25,493 nt of DNA from an uncultured Prevotella sp. (GTDB lineage Bacteria > Bacteroidota > Bacteroidia > Bacteroidales > Bacteroidaceae), in contig USAI01000029.1 of NCBI GenBank assembly GCA_900552675.1, positions 1-25,493 of the forward strand. The letters are read 5' to 3'. The translations under genes were made by a program, and so were the position numbers. Positions within the stretch are counted from its first letter, which is position 1; every line of letters starts with the position of its first letter. Below the pieces are notes generated by a model that had not been told where the DNA came from, did not search any database, and saw only the letters and a program-made list of their open reading frames with translations. Of this stretch, positions 6,672 to 14,415 are shown piece after piece.

Positions 6672-7466
6672 ATGATGCAAAACCACACAATGCAAGATAA
6701 AAAACGAAAATGCAACAGCAGCGCACCCGCCAGCATGGCACGGTGCGTTGCCTTGTGCCTTTTTATGGCGTTGGCCATGCTTTTTGCTACCAACGCACAA
6801 GCCAAGATATACCTCGTGGCAGTGGGTATATCTGATTATCCAGGCGTGGCCAACGACCTGACACTGCCTGCTAACGATGCCAAGACCATTGCTTGGCTCT
6901 ATTCGCAAAACTCTCATGTAAAATATTCGTTGCTACTCAATAGCGATGCCACCAAAGACCGCATCGTAAAGGCTATGAGCAAGCTGTATAGCGAGGCTAC
7001 TGCCAACGATATTGTGGTGTTCTTCTTCAGCGGACACGGCTATCCTGGTGGCTTCGTGGCACACGATGCCATGCTCGACTATCAGGTGATACGCAAAGCC
7101 ATGGCCAGCACCAACTGTAAGAACAAAATGATCTTTGCCGATGCCTGCTATGCGGGAAAGATACGTACCAACGGCCGTAACAGTCAAAACTCGATGGCAT
7201 CGGCCAAGAAGGCCAACGTGATGCTCTTTCTCTCGTCGCGCAGCAACGAGATGTCTATCGAGCGTCGAGACATGAAGAACGGCTTCTTCACCACCTATCT
7301 CGTGCAAGGCTTGCGCGGTGGTGCCGATGCCAATCGCGATCGCACCATCACGGCCAAAGAGCTGTTCTCCTATGTTCACTCGGGCGTAATAAAGCTGTCG
7401 CGCAACATGCAACACCCTGTCATGTGGGGCAAATTTTCTAACGATATGCCTGTGATAAAGTGGTAA
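6672..7466 (+). CDS. Exported caspase-like cysteine peptidase (C14 family)
   Basis: The 264-aa protein has a signal peptide (residues 22-44, hydrophobic core VALCLFMALAMLFA, cleavage expected after NAQA) and then one caspase-fold domain. The catalytic His is H122 in FFFSGHGYPGG and the catalytic Cys is C159 in FADACYAGK, both in the spacing seen in clan CD peptidases. A calcium-loop-like stretch, DANRDRTITAKE (219-230), lies near the C-terminus, as in many bacterial caspase homologues. There is no extra recognition or effector domain, so it may act on partners in the periplasm. ATG codons at 6672, 6675 and 6690 all fit; the last would give the usual short n-region. It is 33 bp after the preceding gene and 34 bp before the FHA gene. 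Confidence 0.9.
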   Translation: MMQNHTMQDKKRKCNSSAPASMARCVALCLFMALAMLFATNAQAKIYLVAVGISDYPGVANDLTLPANDAKTIAWLYSQNSHVKYSLLLNSDATKDRIVKAMSKLYSEATANDIVVFFFSGHGYPGGFVAHDAMLDYQVIRKAMASTNCKNKMIFADACYAGKIRTNGRNSQNSMASAKKANVMLFLSSRSNEMSIERRDMKNGFFTTYLVQGLRGGADANRDRTITAKELFSYVHSGVIKLSRNMQHPVMWGKFSNDMPVIKW

Positions 7467-7500
7467 AACTTACGAAACTAAAATATAAAACGTAATAAAA

Positions 7501-8115
7501 ATGTCAAACGATATTCTTAAAATAAAATGTCCGCATTGCGGAGCCGTGCTCGCGGTAAAAAACATTCCTAATATTGAAACCAAGGTGGTGCCTTGCCCCA
7601 TCTGTAAACAAAAGTCGCCATTCCTCAATTTCAAGGTGTTGCCACAAAACAATCAGCCACAGGTCGACCCTGGCACCGACCTGCCCGAAGGCATGGGTGG
7701 CCAGCCGCGTGGCAACGACCCCGAACTTACCGACTATGATCAGAACCACGGTATGCCTACAAAGACGCCCCTCTTCTCTGTAAAGGTGGCGGGCTCGCCC
7801 AAGGGTTTCTTGCTGCGCGAGGGGCGCAACGTGATTGGTCGAAAGGCACAGGCATCGCAAGCCACCATACAAATCGATACTCATGGCCAGAAGCGTATGA
7901 GCCGCGAGCACATCGTTATCAATGTTACTGCCTCGCCGCTCATGGGCTATGTGCACACCGTGTCGCTCTATAAGCAGCAGGTAAATGCCACCATGGTGAA
8001 CAACCAGCCGCTGATGTTTGGTGACGAGGTGGTGCTGAAGTCGAACGACCTCATACAGTTGCCCGACGCCACACTGCGCATCGTTAGTCCTGACGAAGAC
8101 GAAACCGTCTTCTAA
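7501..8115 (+). CDS. Zinc-ribbon and FHA-domain phosphothreonine reader
   Basis: FHA domains bind phosphothreonine peptides. The 204-aa protein opens with a zinc ribbon (CPHC at 10-13, CPIC at 32-35), then a proline/glycine linker (about 46-88), then an FHA domain from about 91 to the end. The canonical FHA residues are visible: NVIGRK (110-115), the phosphate-binding SREH (134-137) and the NATMVNNQ turn (152-159). There is no signal peptide or membrane segment, so it is cytoplasmic. It ends in the acidic DEDETVF, which contains a threonine of the type that can be phosphorylated; a similar DEEATVI occurs in the kinase of the same unit. It is the likely reader of the kinase/phosphatase pair. 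Confidence 0.9.
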   Translation: MSNDILKIKCPHCGAVLAVKNIPNIETKVVPCPICKQKSPFLNFKVLPQNNQPQVDPGTDLPEGMGGQPRGNDPELTDYDQNHGMPTKTPLFSVKVAGSPKGFLLREGRNVIGRKAQASQATIQIDTHGQKRMSREHIVINVTASPLMGYVHTVSLYKQQVNATMVNNQPLMFGDEVVLKSNDLIQLPDATLRIVSPDEDETVF

Positions 8116-8140
8116 CCGTCGGCGAACGCTTCGACCCCAT

Positions 8141-8164
8141 AATGCACCCCTCAATGCACCCCTC
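8141..8164. repeat. 12-bp tandem duplication in the FHA-PP2C spacer
   Basis: The 12-mer aatgcacccctc occurs twice in perfect tandem in the 87-bp gap between the FHA and phosphatase genes. No function is apparent; it looks like a small replication-slippage duplication. Confidence 0.85.
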
Positions 8165-8202
8165 CTATTATAAACATCATAACAAACACGCAGAACGAAA
8201 AA

Positions 8203-9690
8203 ATGATGAAATTTAAATTAAAAGCATATAGCATACAAGAGTTTGGACAGCGCAAAGATGCGCAAGGCAACCCTCACCAAGAAGACAGCATATACCCCTT
8301 GCATGGCAAGCAGACCGATGCCGACCGCCTCTTCATCCTGTGCGATGGCATGGGCGGACACGATGCTGGCGAGGTGGCCAGCGCCACTGTGTGCGAGGCC
8401 ATGAGCCAGAGCGTAAACGCCAGCGTGCCTAATAGCGAGGCGTTGTTTACCGACGATATGTTGCTGAAGGCGGTGGCCGATGCCTTCCATGCCCTCGACC
8501 AGAAAGATAATGGCGCCTCAAAGAAGATGGGCACCACCATGACATTTTTAAAACTGCATGCGGGCGGTGCCACCATCGCACACATGGGCGACAGTAGGGT
8601 GTACCACATCCGTCCTGGTAAGGATGCCGACAGCACGCAGATATTGTTCGTGACCGAAGACCACTCGCTGGTGAACGACCTCATCAAGATAGGCGAGCTT
8701 ACGCCCGAAGAGGCCAAGGTGTCGCCACAAAAGAACATCATCACCCGTGCCATGCAGCCACACATGGAGCGTCAGCCCAAGGCCGACATTCATCATGTTA
8801 CCGATATCAAGCCCGGCGACTACTTCTATCTCTGCTCTGACGGTATGCTCGAAGAGATGGAGGATGCCAACATACGCTTCAACTTCTCTGACATGAATGG
8901 CGACGACGAAAACAAGGTGCAGGTGCTAACCAACGCCACCATCGATAACCGCGACAACCACACGGCACTCATCATTCATATTCTTGATGTTGAGGGCGAG
9001 GCCGAAGGGGCGCCAGCGCCATCAGTAGCTCCTGCTCAGTCGGCTGCTCCTGCTCAGTCGGCTGCTTCATCCCCCACGTTTACGGCCGATGCTATTGATG
9101 ATGAACAGCCTGTGGTGCCGAATAATCCGGCCAACACGCCATGCCCCACACCAGCAAGCAGTAATCGTAAGGCCAAGGGTATGATGAAATTTGTTTTGGC
9201 ACTTGTCATTACGTTGCTGGCCGCAGCCGCCTATTTCATTGTGCCCATGCTGCTAAAGAATAAGCCTGAACCTGCTAAGCCCAACAAACCTAACGTTGAG
9301 CAAAAGGATAAAAAGAAGAAAACAAACAAGCGTCGCACCACCACTGTTGCACCGGCCAATAAGCCTGAAGGAGCAACGGCTACCGAAGCTGTTGCCCCCA
9401 ACAAGCCTACCGAGGCCGCTACACCCACCCAGGCAGCAACTGCTACTGAGGGTGCAGCGTCAGGTAATCCCAGCAAGCTCAATACTCCTGGAAAAATAAA
9501 TATTCCTAATAAGCCCGCAGCAAATCCTGCTAAACCCAGTAAGCCCGAGGCTGCTCCCGAACATGGTGCGCACACCAGTTCGGCAGCACCCGCTGCTGAG
9601 GCACACGAGCATAGCGCTGTTGATAAACTTCGTGAGGGTTTCAATAAACACAACCATGCGGCCGACGCGCCTGGCAAAGGCATGAAATAA
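8203..9690 (+). CDS. PP2C-type Ser/Thr phosphatase with membrane anchor and Pro/Ala/Lys-rich tail
   Basis: PP2C (PPM) phosphatases remove phosphate from Ser/Thr using two metal ions. The 495-aa protein has the complete catalytic domain at about 5-252: NPHQEDS (23-29, metal Asp28), CDGMGGHDAGE (47-57, Asp48), AHMGDSRVY (126-134), TEDHSLV, NIITRAM, CSDGMLEEM (211-219) and DNHTAL (241-246). All metal ligands are present. A low-complexity linker leads to a single membrane segment (about 318-341, FVLALVITLLAAAAYFIVP), followed by a roughly 150-residue tail rich in Pro, Ala, Lys and Thr that should lie outside the cytoplasm. The stop is only 8 bp before the kinase start, so the two are almost certainly translated as a pair. 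Confidence 0.95.
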   Translation: MMKFKLKAYSIQEFGQRKDAQGNPHQEDSIYPLHGKQTDADRLFILCDGMGGHDAGEVASATVCEAMSQSVNASVPNSEALFTDDMLLKAVADAFHALDQKDNGASKKMGTTMTFLKLHAGGATIAHMGDSRVYHIRPGKDADSTQILFVTEDHSLVNDLIKIGELTPEEAKVSPQKNIITRAMQPHMERQPKADIHHVTDIKPGDYFYLCSDGMLEEMEDANIRFNFSDMNGDDENKVQVLTNATIDNRDNHTALIIHILDVEGEAEGAPAPSVAPAQSAAPAQSAASSPTFTADAIDDEQPVVPNNPANTPCPTPASSNRKAKGMMKFVLALVITLLAAAAYFIVPMLLKNKPEPAKPNKPNVEQKDKKKKTNKRRTTTVAPANKPEGATATEAVAPNKPTEAATPTQAATATEGAASGNPSKLNTPGKINIPNKPAANPAKPSKPEAAPEHGAHTSSAAPAAEAHEHSAVDKLREGFNKHNHAADAPGKGMK

Positions 9691-9698
9691 GAAACAAT

Positions 9699-11687
9699 AT
9701 GAACGCACTGAAGACCAACGCCGTGCTGCAAAACGGCAAATATCGCATAGAAGGGGTGCTGGGGCAAGGTGGCTTCGGCATCACCTATCTGGCCTCTCAG
9801 GTGGCGCTGAACCGTAAGGTTACCATCAAAGAGTTTTTTATGAAGGAACTGTGCAACCGCGATGAACAGACCTCGCAGGTGTCGGTACCATCAATGGGCA
9901 GTGTCGACACCGTAGCTCGGTTTCGTGCCAAGTTTGTGAAGGAGGCGCAAACCATTGCCGCCCTTAACAACCCGCACATCATTCATATTCATGACATCTT
10001 TGAAGAGAACGGCACGGCCTATTATGTGATGGACTATCTCAGCGGTGGGTCGCTATCCGACCTCGTGCAGCGCGATGGCGTCTTGGCCGAGGCTACAGCC
10101 CTTGGCTATATTCGTCAGGTAGCCGATGCTCTCAGCTATATCCATGCCCGCAACATCAACCACCTCGACATTAAACCTTCAAACGTGCTTATTGATGGCA
10201 ACGGCAATGCTGTGGTCATCGACTTTGGCTTGTCGAAACGTTACGACGAAACTGGCTCGCAAACCAGCACCACACCCGTGGGCATCAGTCATGGCTTTGC
10301 GCCCCTCGAACAGTATCAGCCTGGCGGCGTGAGCACCTTCTCGCCCACCACCGACATCTATTCGTTGGGGGCTACACTGTATAAACTGCTGTCGGGACAA
10401 ACGCCGCCCAACGCTACGGCACTGCTCGATGCCGACCTCGACCTCTCGCGCCTATCAGCATCGCCTTCCACCAAGGCTGCTATCGCTGCGGCCATGCAGC
10501 CCAAACGCAAAGGCAGGCCCCAAACCGTTGAGGCGTTTATCGCTATGCTCGACGAAAAGGTTGCCCCAAGCGTTGCTGTGTCCATACAGGCTATGGTAGA
10601 CGAAGAGGCTACGGTCATTGCACACGAACCTGAGGCTCCTCAGCCTACGGTGGAAAAGCCTTCTGTTACTCAAGCTAAGAAGGAAAAGCCTACGGCTTCT
10701 CAGCCTAAGGAAGAAAAGCCTTCTGCCCCTCAAACTAAGGAAGAAAAGCCTGTCAGTAAGAGCCTCGGCTTTAATTACAAGCGTGCTCTGGTGGCCTTTG
10801 TCGTTATCTTTGTGTCAATGTATCTGATTGATAGTCTTTCTAACTCCTATTTCGGGCCTGGACTAAAGTCGGTTGCCGAGGCTGATTATTACTATCTTCA
10901 CGCAAACTTCTTTCAGATGATTTTTATCACGGGGTCAGGCTTTGCACCTAACCCTGACAGCTGCGTTACCTATTATTATGCTGACCCTAGTGCATACCTC
11001 GTTGTCATGCTTCTTCTCATGGCATTGTGCTGGGTGGTAAAACGATACCGCACAAAGCAATGGGTGCTGTTTGGTGCCCGATATGCCATCGTGCCCATCG
11101 CTGTCAATTATATGCCGCTTTGCTGGATATGGATTTATAAAGTAGGACATCGCTATGGCACTACCGACTATATGGGTGTCAACTATTTTCACCTCTTCTT
11201 CCTCTTTGCCCTTCTTTCTGTCTATGCTTTTGGCCTTGATAGCGGCAGAGCATCGGCATGGCAACTCTTTAAACATTGGTGGAAGGATGCCAACATCAAG
11301 CAGGGCGTGCTGGTGTTTGTGGCGGAGATAGCGTTTGCTCTAATCTTTTTTGAAAACATTGGAGATTCTACCTATGCGTGGGAATCCATGTCAATCGGCA
11401 CTACATGGCTTTTGGCCCCTTCTGTAGCCTTCATGCTCTTCTGGCTTGTTAACCAATGCAAGAGCAATCGTGCCCTTTTAGTGGCGCGTTATGCTGTCTT
11501 CCCAAGCATGCTGCTGTATTTAGTATATCCCATAGTGCCTTGTATCATACCGTGGTATAGATTCGAATCAAAAGTGGGAGCAGAGTTTTTTTATTCACTA
11601 ACGCCCCAATATACGTGCGCCTTATCCTTTGCCCTTCTCTTCCTCTCAGCCCTCGCCTTTACGATGAAGATGCCGAAAGAGAAGTAG
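9699..11687 (+). CDS. Membrane Ser/Thr protein kinase (Hanks-type) with polytopic C-terminus
   Basis: The 662-aa protein has an N-terminal Hanks-type kinase domain (about 15-290): glycine loop LGQGGFG (21-27), VTIK with Lys44, catalytic loop HLDIKPSN (155-162; Asp157, Asn162), DFG (175-177) and the APLEQY segment (201-206). The residue before the catalytic Asp is Leu, so this is a non-RD kinase. Next come three and a half tandem 10-residue repeats of the form EKP-S/T-xxQxK (319-351), and then about seven to eight hydrophobic membrane segments between 363 and 655. Most bacterial Hanks kinases have a single membrane span, so this C-terminal part is unusual and could be a sensor or channel-like domain. 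It is the last gene of the unit and is followed by a strong terminator. Confidence 0.93.
   Translation: MNALKTNAVLQNGKYRIEGVLGQGGFGITYLASQVALNRKVTIKEFFMKELCNRDEQTSQVSVPSMGSVDTVARFRAKFVKEAQTIAALNNPHIIHIHDIFEENGTAYYVMDYLSGGSLSDLVQRDGVLAEATALGYIRQVADALSYIHARNINHLDIKPSNVLIDGNGNAVVIDFGLSKRYDETGSQTSTTPVGISHGFAPLEQYQPGGVSTFSPTTDIYSLGATLYKLLSGQTPPNATALLDADLDLSRLSASPSTKAAIAAAMQPKRKGRPQTVEAFIAMLDEKVAPSVAVSIQAMVDEEATVIAHEPEAPQPTVEKPSVTQAKKEKPTASQPKEEKPSAPQTKEEKPVSKSLGFNYKRALVAFVVIFVSMYLIDSLSNSYFGPGLKSVAEADYYYLHANFFQMIFITGSGFAPNPDSCVTYYYADPSAYLVVMLLLMALCWVVKRYRTKQWVLFGARYAIVPIAVNYMPLCWIWIYKVGHRYGTTDYMGVNYFHLFFLFALLSVYAFGLDSGRASAWQLFKHWWKDANIKQGVLVFVAEIAFALIFFENIGDSTYAWESMSIGTTWLLAPSVAFMLFWLVNQCKSNRALLVARYAVFPSMLLYLVYPIVPCIIPWYRFESKVGAEFFYSLTPQYTCALSFALLFLSALAFTMKMPKEK
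10653..10750 (+). repeat. In-frame 30-bp tandem repeat inside the kinase gene
   Basis: The octamer gaaaagcc recurs exactly every 30 bp at 10653, 10683, 10713 and 10743. It encodes 10-residue repeats (EKPSVTQAKK, EKPTASQPKE, EKPSAPQTKE, then EKP) in the juxtamembrane linker between kinase and membrane domains. Because the period is a multiple of three, copy-number changes would alter linker length without a frameshift. Confidence 0.9.
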
Positions 11688-11781
11688 ATGAAGTAAGGTG
11701 TATGTTGAATAGTGTGCTTATGAAAAGGTATGCTTAACATAACATGGCACAAGACCGTGTTCTACTATACTTATATCATAG

Positions 11782-11811
11782 AGCCTATGCCATTTTGGTG
11801 TAGGCTTTTTT
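11782..11811 (+). terminator. Intrinsic terminator of the six-gene cassette
   Basis: Eleven pairs (agcctatgcca with tggtgtaggct, including two G-U pairs) close a 3-nt loop and are followed by a run of T (11806-11811). It lies about 95 bp after the kinase stop and sets the 3' end of the unit that starts at the promoter near 4603. Confidence 0.85.
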
Positions 11812-11830
11812 CGTAGAATAAGGCCACAGA

Positions 11831-11873
11831 AGTAGGATGATGGCCTCCGTGTTTAGTAGGATGGTGGCCTCCG
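11831..11873. repeat. Pair of 19-bp direct repeats
   Basis: agtaggatgatggcctccg (11831-11849) and agtaggatggtggcctccg (11855-11873) differ at one base and are 24 bp apart in phase. They lie between the cassette terminator and the nested palindrome in non-coding DNA. Confidence 0.8.
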
Positions 11874-11976
11874 CGCCCCATCCTCCCGCATCCAAACTCA
11901 AAATATCTGTTCACCAATATTATGGTAATAGCAGCCTGAAAACCTTGTGAATGTTGTGCGAAAAGCAAGTCAAAGT

Positions 11977-12113
11977 AGGGCAAACCCTAGCAACAAGTCG
12001 TCTCACACCGACCGTTATGAACATGGAGAACGGTCGTTGCTCGTGTTTACATCGACCGTTATGAACATGGAGAACGGTCGGTGTGAGATGACTTGTTGCT
12101 AGGGTTTCGCCCT
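11977..12113. repeat. Nested palindrome with two internal hairpin repeats
   Basis: Long outer arms at 11977-12016 and 12073-12113 are reverse complements over about 40 bp with one bulge and one mismatch. Inside, an identical 28-bp sequence occurs twice in direct orientation (12009-12036 and 12053-12080), each copy being itself a hairpin (cgaccgtt, 12-nt loop, aacggtcg), separated by 16 bp. The sequence can therefore fold either as one long stem or as two short hairpins. No reading frame or transposase is associated with it. A dispersed MITE-like or regulatory RNA element is the best guess. Confidence 0.85.
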
Positions 12114-12149
12114 GCTTTTCTATTGATTATCAGGGACGAAATCAAGGAA

Positions 12150-12213
12150 AAAGGGCCCTAAAAACAACGTTGTGCTGGTGATAGCCATTGCACTGTTGTT
12201 TTTAGGGCCCTTT
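12150..12213 (-). terminator. Terminator of the M13 peptidase gene
   Basis: A perfect 19-bp stem (arms 12150-12168 and 12195-12213, containing agggccct) closes a 26-nt loop, and on the minus strand it is followed by a run of five T. It begins 47 bp after the stop codon of the M13 peptidase gene. Confidence 0.8.
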
Positions 12214-12260
12214 GGGTTGTTATGCTATGTTATGCCTTTTGTGTTAAAAGGCAAGGTGTG

Positions 12261-14288
12261 TTACCACACGTGAGCGCGCTTGTTCTTAGGAATGAAGAGC
12301 TTGTCGCCCTTCTTCACGTTGAAGGCTTTGTACCAAGCATCGATTTGTGGGAGGGCAGCGTTTACGCGAGCCTTGTTGGGCGAGTGAACGTCAACCTTCA
12401 CTAGATAGTCGACAACCTGCGGTGTAGCGTTTGATGCCCAAACGCGAGCCCAGTTGAGGAAGAAGCGCTGTTCAGGTGTAAATCCGTCGATTACGCCCAG
12501 GTCTTTCACCTTCATCTCGTTTTGCAGTGCCTGCAGCGCGATGTTCAGACCACCGTTATCGCCGATGTTCTCGCCCAGTGTCTGCTTACCATTAATCTTA
12601 ACGCCAGGCAGCACCTCAACTGTGCTGAAGTAGTCGGCCAGCGCCTTTGTGCGCTTGTCGAAGTTAGCCTTATCGGCTGCTGTCCACCAGTTGTTCTGGT
12701 TACCCGTCTTATCAAACTGGCAGCCCTGGTCGTCGAAGCCGTGGCTCATCTCGTGACCAATCACGCCACCAATGCCACCATAGTTGATAGCGTCATCGGC
12801 GTTGGGGTCGAAGAAGGGAGGCTGCAGGATGGCAGCGGGGAAGCATATCTCGTTAGTAACGGGGCTGTAGTAGGCGTTGATGGTTTGCGGAGTCATCATC
12901 CACTCAGTCTTATCAACAGGTTTGTTCACCTTGCGGCTGATATAGTCTTGCGTTTGGTATGCTGATACGCGACGCATGTTCTCGTAGAGCGAGAGCGAGT
13001 CGTCGATGACGAGGCCCGAGTAGTCGCGCCACTTGTCGGGATAGCCAATCTTAACGATAAAGTTTTCCAGCTTGTCTTTAGCCTGAGCCTTTGTTTTGGC
13101 GCTCATCCATGTGGCCGCGTCGATGCGCTGTGCCAGCGCCTTTTGCAGGTTGCGCACCAGCTGCAGCATGCGCTGCTTGCTGCTCTCGGGGAAGTATTTT
13201 TCAACATACAGCTTACCGATAGCCTCGCCCAGCACGCCACTTACGGCGCTCACGCTACGTTTCCAGCGCGGACGGTCTTGTGTAACACCGCTGAGCACCG
13301 AGCTAAACTGGAATGCTGCTGTGCGGAAGTCGTCGCTCAGTGTGCTTGTTCCGCTGGTGATGACGCGCGACTCGGCATAGGCTTTCAGGTCATCGAGGGC
13401 CGTTTCGGCCAGCACCTTTTCAACCTCATGAATGGCTTCGGGCTGACCCACGTCAACGCTGTCGAAGGGAGGGAAGCCCTCGGCCAAGAACAGGTTTCCC
13501 CAATCGATGCCAGGGAAGTCGGATACGAGGTCGGCGTATGCCATCTTATGATAGTTGGCGTCAATGTCGCGCAGCTTCACGTTGTCGTAGCTGGCCTTTG
13601 CCAGGCGTGTTTCGATGGCAAACACAGCGTCGGTTTTCTTCTTGGCGGTGGCCTCGTCGTTGCCCACCATCATAAACAGTTTTACGAGATACTGCTTGTA
13701 AGCCTCGCGCACCTTAACGGTTTGCTCGTCGTCTTTCAGATAGTAGTCGCGGTCGCCCAGGCCCAGTCCACCTTGCGAGATGCCCACAAGGTTTTGTGAG
13801 GCGTTGCGCTGGTCGGCGCCCACGCCCATATCAAACATGGTGGCGCCAATGCCAATGCGGTCGAGCTGTGCGCATACCAACTGATACTGTCGTACGTTTT
13901 TGATGGCTGCCACCTGCTCGAGGTAGGGTTTCAGTGGTGCATATCCTTCTTTGTTCAGGCGCACGCTGTCCATCATCATGTTATAGATGCTGCCTATCTT
14001 CTGTCCCAGCGAGCCTTTGGTTTGTGGCTTAGAGGCATACTCGTTGATAAGCGCCTGTATGCGTTTTTGGTTCAGTTCGTCGAGGTCGACAAAGGCACCG
14101 TTCATAGGGTGCTCGGCATCCAGTGGGTGGCTGTCCATCCATCCACCTGCTGCATAGCGGTAGAAGTCGTTGCCAGGCTTCACGGTCAGGTCCATGTTGG
14201 CCTTGTCGTAGCCTGTCGCCTGTTTTTGTTGTGCAAACACGGGCGCTGTGGCCAGTGTGAGCGACAATACTAAAAGTTTTGCTTTCAT
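12261..14288 (-). CDS. pepO: M13-family (neprilysin/PepO-like) zinc metalloendopeptidase, exported
   Basis: M13 peptidases cleave short peptides outside the cytoplasm using one zinc ion. I start the gene at the ATG whose complement is 14286-14288, because it places a clean signal peptide (MKAKLLVLSLTLATAPVFAQ) at the N-terminus; an in-frame ATG 63 bp upstream would bury it. This gives 675 aa, normal for the family. The zinc motif HEMSH is at 512-516, the third ligand lies in ENIGD (573-577), and NAYYSP precedes the active site as in other members. The protein ends in HVW, matching the conserved C-terminal Trp. It has its own promoter and a strong terminator, so it is probably monocistronic. 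The gene symbol is by family resemblance only. Confidence 0.93.
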   Translation of the reverse strand: MKAKLLVLSLTLATAPVFAQQKQATGYDKANMDLTVKPGNDFYRYAAGGWMDSHPLDAEHPMNGAFVDLDELNQKRIQALINEYASKPQTKGSLGQKIGSIYNMMMDSVRLNKEGYAPLKPYLEQVAAIKNVRQYQLVCAQLDRIGIGATMFDMGVGADQRNASQNLVGISQGGLGLGDRDYYLKDDEQTVKVREAYKQYLVKLFMMVGNDEATAKKKTDAVFAIETRLAKASYDNVKLRDIDANYHKMAYADLVSDFPGIDWGNLFLAEGFPPFDSVDVGQPEAIHEVEKVLAETALDDLKAYAESRVITSGTSTLSDDFRTAAFQFSSVLSGVTQDRPRWKRSVSAVSGVLGEAIGKLYVEKYFPESSKQRMLQLVRNLQKALAQRIDAATWMSAKTKAQAKDKLENFIVKIGYPDKWRDYSGLVIDDSLSLYENMRRVSAYQTQDYISRKVNKPVDKTEWMMTPQTINAYYSPVTNEICFPAAILQPPFFDPNADDAINYGGIGGVIGHEMSHGFDDQGCQFDKTGNQNNWWTAADKANFDKRTKALADYFSTVEVLPGVKINGKQTLGENIGDNGGLNIALQALQNEMKVKDLGVIDGFTPEQRFFLNWARVWASNATPQVVDYLVKVDVHSPNKARVNAALPQIDAWYKAFNVKKGDKLFIPKNKRAHVW

Positions 14289-14348
14289 TGTTACAATTAT
14301 ATTAATAATGTTTTGTTTTGTTTGCGATGTGTTATCCGTTAGACGCTG

Positions 14349-14379
14349 CAAAGATACAAATTACTACACAAAGTGCAAA
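14349..14379 (-). promoter_or_regulatory. Promoter of the M13 peptidase gene
   Basis: On the minus strand tttg (complement of 14376-14379) is followed after 19 bp by tatctttg (complement of 14349-14356). This matches the Bacteroidetes -33/-7 pair and lies about 60 bp upstream of the chosen start. It also supports that start, since the longer in-frame ATG at 14351 would overlap the -7 box. Confidence 0.8.
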
Positions 14380-14415
14380 ATAATCTTGTTTTAGTTTCGC
14401 GTGCCTTGGGCAAGC

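Noticed and set aside
12009..12080. Two identical 28-bp repeats with a 16-bp spacer, reminiscent of a minimal CRISPR
   Set aside because: Only two copies, a spacer shorter than usual, no cas genes nearby, and the repeats are part of a larger palindrome.
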